A stretch of 47,633 nucleotides of DNA from Kipferlia bialata (taxonomy: Eukaryota; Fornicata), in the NCBI GenBank assembly GCA_003568945.1, contig BDIP01000007.1, positions 1 to 47,633 of the forward strand. The letters are read 5' to 3'. Positions 44,101-47,633 of the stretch are shown here, piece after piece (the first letter of the stretch is position 1; every line of letters starts with the position of its first letter). The notes beneath the pieces were generated by a model. That model had not been told where the DNA came from and did no database searches. It saw only the letters and a list, made by a program, of their open reading frames with translations. Both the position numbers and the translations under genes were made by a program.

Positions 44101-47066
44101 GGTCTGCCACTCTGCCCTGGGGGGTGAGAGGATGTGAATATACTCACGACTCAGATATACATATGAATGGTCTGCCAGCCACCCTGGGGGTTAGGAGTGC
44201 ATAACAAAATTATATGGCTACTTCCATATACTCAGTTAGGTATGTCCTCTGTACCTTAGGCAGTGCCGCCCTGCACCCCTTCTGGCCATATATACTCAGT
44301 GTATAAGAATCAATGCAATATTCCTTCTATATTGGTATGATATGTATATACCTTAGGCAGTGCCGCTCTACACCCCTTCTGGGCACCCCCTTCCCTGAGG
44401 GCCGCAAAGGCTGGGGGGTGAGGGGGGCGGAGAGGTAGGGGTTGGTACATACATGAATTGGGTTGGGAGAGGTATTATATACCAATAGTGGGTCTGATAA
44501 GATGTGATGCTCCATACCTAGCAGCATGAACTCGGCCGAGACAGCTGCTGCCATGGCATTGGACCTGGGGGTGAGGGAAGAGAGAGTACACAAATGTTCT
44601 ATACTAGTAAATAATAAACATATGTACTCATACTACCAACCTGCTCCGCCAGTCTGTCATCTTGACCGTGTCTGTCAGTACCCCCAGGTCTATGCTGCCT
44701 CGGAAGGGCTTGAAGGGGTTGAGGGTGCCTGGGGGTCAGACTGTCCAGACTCTCTCTCAGTAAACATACATACTGGGTACATATACACACCTAACAGACA
44801 TCTCAGATGATCTCTCTCTATCTATATTTACCGTTATAGAGTCCATACCTAGCAGCCTCCCGAGCCCCTCCCTCTGGTTGACTGGGGGCATGGAGAAGGG
44901 GTAGGACGGACCTGGCTTGGAGAGGGCATTGACCCAGGCTGGGGGTGAGGGAGAGATATGACGAGAGAGAGAGAGAGAGGTATAAACACTCACTTGGTGT
45001 CTTGTCTGTGGGTATGGACCCATTGGTAGAGACCAGAGGCTTGAAGGCAACGACCTTCCTCTTGGGTGGGGCTGCTGCAGCGGCAGAGGGAGGGGTGTTC
45101 TCTCTCTCCTCCCCCTCTGTCTCTCTCTTGGGGAGTGGGTGTGTGGGCTCTGTCTTGGGAGGGACAGTGGTGCCATATGTATTGCCACTCTGCCCTGATA
45201 CAGGGGCAGGTGCAGGTGCAGAACCATACATCCCTCCCTTGGAGAGAGTGTCACTGTTACCCTGAGGGGCACTCCCATACATAGAGGGAGGGGCAGAGGA
45301 CTGAGGCCTAGCACTAGAGCTGGCTCCATACACACCCACTTGGGCGGTCTCCCTCTTTGGCACCTGTCCCCCACCCCCATACACAGAGGTAGTGGGGGCA
45401 GTGCCATACCCACCCTGTCCCTGTACGCTAGAGGGTGGTGTGGATCTAGGTGGGTGGTACTGCGGGGCACTCACACTGCTGCCACTGCTCTGCCCATACA
45501 GACCCCCACCTCTGGAGGGCAGGGATGGTGGCTGGTTGGGTGTATGAGTACTCCCCCCACCACCTCCTCCCCCTAGGGCACTGAGCTTACTGCGCATGGA
45601 GTACATACCACCACCAGGCGATGTTCTAGGGACAGGAGCAGCCATACCCCCTCCAGGTGACACCATAGCACCTCCTGTCCCAGGCCCTCCCCCATAGGGA
45701 GAAGGGTGGGTGGGTCTCGTCTGGGGGGCTGAACCATACTGTTGTGGCTGAGGGGGCACACCCTGCCTAGGTGGCTGATACCCATGCTGCATATGGGGCT
45801 GATGGGTGTGGGTAGGCATGCTCTGCTGTGCCTGTCCGCCATGTCCATAGAGAGGCTGAGCAGGGGCAGCTGCCTGTCCATACCCACCCTGGGGTCTAGC
45901 CTGCTGAGGCCTACCCCCAGCTGGTATGTACTCGGGGTCACTGATGGAACTGCCCCCACCCTGGTACATAGACGGGGGTGTCTGGTGCTGGTAGAGGGGG
46001 ACTGGACCCTGGCCATACTGCTGGTGGCCCATGGGGGGAGGGGGAGGGGCCTGGCTAGGGGGAGACCTCCCATACTGCTGAGGCTGCTGCTGCTGGGCAT
46101 ATGGGTTGTGTCCCTGCTGTCCCTGTCCCTGTCCCTGTTGGTGCATGGGGGAGGGAACAGCCTGCACCCTCGGCCTCCTTGGATCCACAAAGGGTCTGGG
46201 TGCCTTCTTCCTAGGGTCCACAAATGGGGCATTGACACCCCTGGGTCTCATGTGGGAGGGGGTGGGGAACTGACCGTTGGCCTTGGCCTGGGGGTGAGAG
46301 AGGGACAACCATGTATCATCATAGTGAGAGGCACATGACTTGATAAACGCAGAGGATTACCACTCAGTGACTGGGACACACTCTCTCCCTATATAAATGT
46401 GTATATGTATGATACATACAGTCACATACCAGCTGGATCTCCCTGGCACGGGCCAAGGCATCAGCCTTGTCCTGGGGGGAGAGGGGGAATGGGGGGGGGG
46501 GGGGGGGGGGGGAAGGGGGGGGGGGGGGGGGGGGGGGGGCGGGGGGAGGGGGGGGGGGGATGAATGCGAATTGACATGAGAAATTGGTGTAATGTATGAA
46601 TGCACAGTCCACAGGGAATGCGTCTGTGATTAGAGTGGGGCCAGGGGATAAGGGAGGGCAATGTGAGTTGGAAATTTGGGTATTGAAATCATTTGAAAAC
46701 CAACTTATACAGGATATCACTGGGTAGATACACACTATATGTGTCCAAATACACTCTTAGAACACTCCTAGCCGACTGGCCCTCTCCAGGCAATGTGTAG
46801 ATGCACCAGAGGACTATAAGTGACCCAATACCAAAAATAGAGAACATCCCCCCACACTGCATACACATACCCATACCTGTACTCTCCAGTACCATAGCCG
46901 GTCCCCCGTCTATGGTGAGGGGGATGCCATCGGAGGGAGACCCCTCGTCGGCATAGAGGCTAGGCAGAGAGGCCTGCCCTGCGTCCATGTTCAAGGGGCT
47001 GTCCACACCCATACCCTCCGCATCTTCAAAGTCCATCTCGTAATCACCCGCAGCAACGTCCCCCAT
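38110..47066 (-). CDS. ZGRF1/UPF1-like SF1 helicase with prion-like region, at least 37 exons
   Basis: Exon 1 is 47066-46877. A 42-nt exon lies at 46471-46430. A large exon 46287-44994 encodes a Pro/Gln/Gly/Tyr-rich region with over a dozen [GS]Y[GS]-type steps (QQYGQG, MYGSAP). Thirty-four more exons then run, in phase, from 44938-44849 to 38411-38110. The motor has all SF1 motifs: I GTFGSGKSRVLVGLL (42194-42137), Ia/Ib TSCTNVAVDRLL, II ADEASQ (41225-41140), III GDPMQLSPV (40848-40793), IV FRCHRGIAE (40453-40402), VISPYRAQ, V TVDAFQGQE (39886-39820/39738) and VI RVNVSLTRAIHTL (39490-39386), followed by WGRLIQR. GTFGxGKS, TNVAVDR, DEQRVNV and WGRLIQ match human ZGRF1 most closely as I recall it; ZGRF1 is a 5'-3' DNA helicase in recombination. 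Exons 1 and 2 disagree in phase, so an exon between them is missing. About 1,660 residues. The C-terminus is acidic. Confidence 0.9.
39590..39695 (-). repeat. Exon 3'-end/donor duplication (helicase gene)
   Basis: The end of exon 39738-39666 (plus strand TCTGCTCATCATCCAGGAAC, from 39667) recurs at 39590 as TCTGCTCATCGTCTAGGAAC, 77 nt further into the intron, with a 2-nt deletion after that. Confidence 0.75.
40611..40712 (-). repeat. Exon-start/acceptor duplication (helicase gene)
   Basis: The start and acceptor of exon 40625-40551 (40611-40636 on the plus strand) recur at 40687-40712 with two mismatches, 76 nt upstream on the sense strand. The copy keeps the CTCCCCCCAG acceptor. Confidence 0.8.
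41801..41825. repeat. TATAG pentanucleotide microsatellite
   Basis: Four copies of TATAG (41801-41820) plus a degraded one, inside a helicase intron. Confidence 0.85.
43193..43318 (-). repeat. Diverged exon-start duplication (helicase gene)
   Basis: The start of exon 43229-43140 (43193-43234) is mirrored by a diverged copy at 43278-43318. Shared blocks include GTCCAT, GCATC-GAG and the CTGAG/CTGGAG next to the acceptor. Identity is roughly two thirds by eye, so this is the weakest example. Confidence 0.55.
44020..44194 (-). repeat. Triplicated exon start with acceptor (helicase gene)
   Basis: The start of exon 44040-43966 with its acceptor (44020-44050) occurs again at 44100-44128 and at 44169-44194, both upstream in the same intron on the sense strand. 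All three keep a CTNAC-C-rich-AG acceptor (CTCACCCCAG, CTCACCCCCCAG, CTAACCCCCAG). Confidence 0.85.
44254..44382 (-). repeat. Exon 3'-end/donor duplication (helicase gene)
   Basis: The end of exon 44410-44352 (44351-44382) recurs at 44254-44285 with 30 of 32 bases identical, 97 nt further into the intron. Both copies keep a GTA donor after CCTAAG. Confidence 0.85.
46491..46559. repeat. Long G/C homopolymer tract in helicase intron
   Basis: About 69 nt of nearly pure G on the plus strand, interrupted by AA, C and A. On the sense strand it is poly(C) directly upstream of the acceptor CTCTCCCCCCAG of exon 46471-46430. The true length may be wrong in the assembly. Confidence 0.85.
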
Positions 47067-47378
47067 GCCTAGAAAGGCTCTCGAGACTCAGGCGGGGGCG
47101 AAACAGGCGAGTGTTTCCTTCCTACTGCCAACAACCGGTGTTGAGGCAGCAAAAGCTTCCCAATTGACCCCAACGGAAACTCTAGGGGTAAATAGTACTC
47201 CAGTAGAGTGCAAGAGGCTCTGTACTAGTCAGTACGGGTGGAAGAGAGCCTGATATTCATGCCAAACTTTGGGTTTGAGGTTATCTTTCCCAAATGACCG
47301 ATACCGATCGTCCCCAAACAGCTGATCATTCCGAGTTGACGTGACCCTCACTCTTCAAAGACACACTCACACACCACA
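47067..47378. promoter_or_regulatory. Divergent spacer (312 nt)
   Basis: Separates the start of the helicase gene (-) from the start of the hydrolase-like gene (+). I see no gene in it. A direct echo ACCGAT-ACCGAT lies near 47298-47309. The role as shared promoter is inferred. Confidence 0.3.
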
Positions 47379-47465
47379 ATGGAACCAGCCACGGGGTTCC
47401 TCGAGAGAGGGGAGGGGTACCGCGTGTTCTACCGTATCTGGAAGGATGCTGCAGTTCCATCCAAG
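47379..47465 (+). CDS. First exon of probable alpha/beta hydrolase (partial)
   Basis: The ATG at 47379 opens 29 codons ending in phase 0 at AAG|GTGTGT. The peptide, around GEGYRVFYRIWKDAAVPSK, resembles the N-terminal strand pair of monoglyceride-lipase-like (serine aminopeptidase S33) hydrolases, which place a similar YxxYxxWxP segment just before their HG motif. The following intron runs into the poly(C) tract at the scaffold end, so the catalytic part is not here. The assignment rests on one short segment. Confidence 0.45.
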
Positions 47466-47606
47466 GTGTGTTGATCGTAATTGCTGGAATCGAGGAGAAT
47501 CATATAGGCTCTATATAGTATCTATATGTAATCCAGTGGCGCCGAGTATGTGGTTGTTATGTATGTGTATCCGGCTAGTGATGACGGTGTCATTGTCTGC
47601 CGGCTA

Positions 47607-47633
47607 CCCCCCCCCCCCCCCCCCCCCCCTCCC
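47607..47633 (+). repeat. Poly(C) tract at right scaffold end
   Basis: 23 C (47607-47629) preceded by GGCTAC and followed by TCCC. In the sense direction of the last gene this looks like the CTAC plus C-rich part of a 3' splice site. The assembly stops here. Confidence 0.8.

Noticed and set aside
44818-46308. Reading the Pro/Gln-rich exon through to 44818 as one exon
   Set aside because: A phase-consistent donor at 44994 (AA|GTGAGT) and acceptor before 44938 give a better protein; the read-through part is Leu/Ser shadow sequence.
1-47633. Transposons, LTR or virus-like elements, rRNA, CRISPR
   Set aside because: No reverse transcriptase, integrase, transposase, capsid or polymerase motif, no long terminal repeats and no rRNA-like block were seen.

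Overview
The window looks like a near-complete scaffold of nuclear DNA from an intron-dense, free-living-type protist. Genes use the standard code and carry many short introns (43 nt to about 725 nt). Almost every 3' splice site has a branch-like CT[A/C/G/T]AC motif fused to a short, often C-rich, tract ending in AG. That fused 3' signal is known from metamonads such as Giardia and Trichomonas. Together with the gene content it suggests an intron-rich metamonad; a free-living fornicate such as Kipferlia would fit. The organism is an inference, not a reading.

Layout, left to right, with strand: (A, -) first exon of a secreted protein running off the left end; (B, +, 760-5169) a pentapeptide-repeat protein in 7 exons; (-, 5440-21314 and on into an N gap) a giant surface adhesin with two FG-GAP propellers, six copies of a ~515-residue Ig-like super-repeat, one membrane helix and a 54-residue tail; (+, 21932-24862) an unknown protein with a Kelch-like end; (-, 25485-27408) a vWA-alpha-kinase with two frame breaks; (+, 27671-29575) a coiled-coil/LRR protein with one 28-residue repeat per exon; (-, 30283-32829) a HerA/FtsK-superfamily ATPase; (+, 33377-37925) a 1211-residue helical protein in 16 exons; (-, 38110-47066) a ZGRF1/UPF1-like SF1 helicase in at least 37 exons with a FUS-like low-complexity region; (+, 47379 onward) first exon of a probable alpha/beta hydrolase. 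I rebuilt the exons by hand. In the multi-exon genes the splice phases agree at every listed junction except one in the helicase gene. The coiled-coil/LRR join and the two kinase frame breaks are separate uncertainties.

The ten genes alternate strand without exception, so every spacer is either divergent (short, presumably shared promoters) or convergent. The most unusual signal is structural. At least eleven introns carry a diverged copy of the edge of the neighbouring exon together with its splice site: copies of an exon's 3' end plus donor downstream, or of an exon's start plus acceptor upstream. This is what intron or exon gain by short tandem duplication would leave. Poly(C) runs at the C-rich 3' splice tract also coincide with both scaffold ends and with the edges of the N gap. 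Perfect or near-perfect stem-loops follow several stop codons, and a 27-bp hairpin stands at 30130-30218.

The genes do not form a pathway. Themes are surface adhesion (adhesin, secreted exon), signalling (alpha-kinase, LRR protein) and nucleic-acid work (helicase, HerA-type ATPase). I saw no rRNA, tRNA, CRISPR array, transposon or virus-like element.
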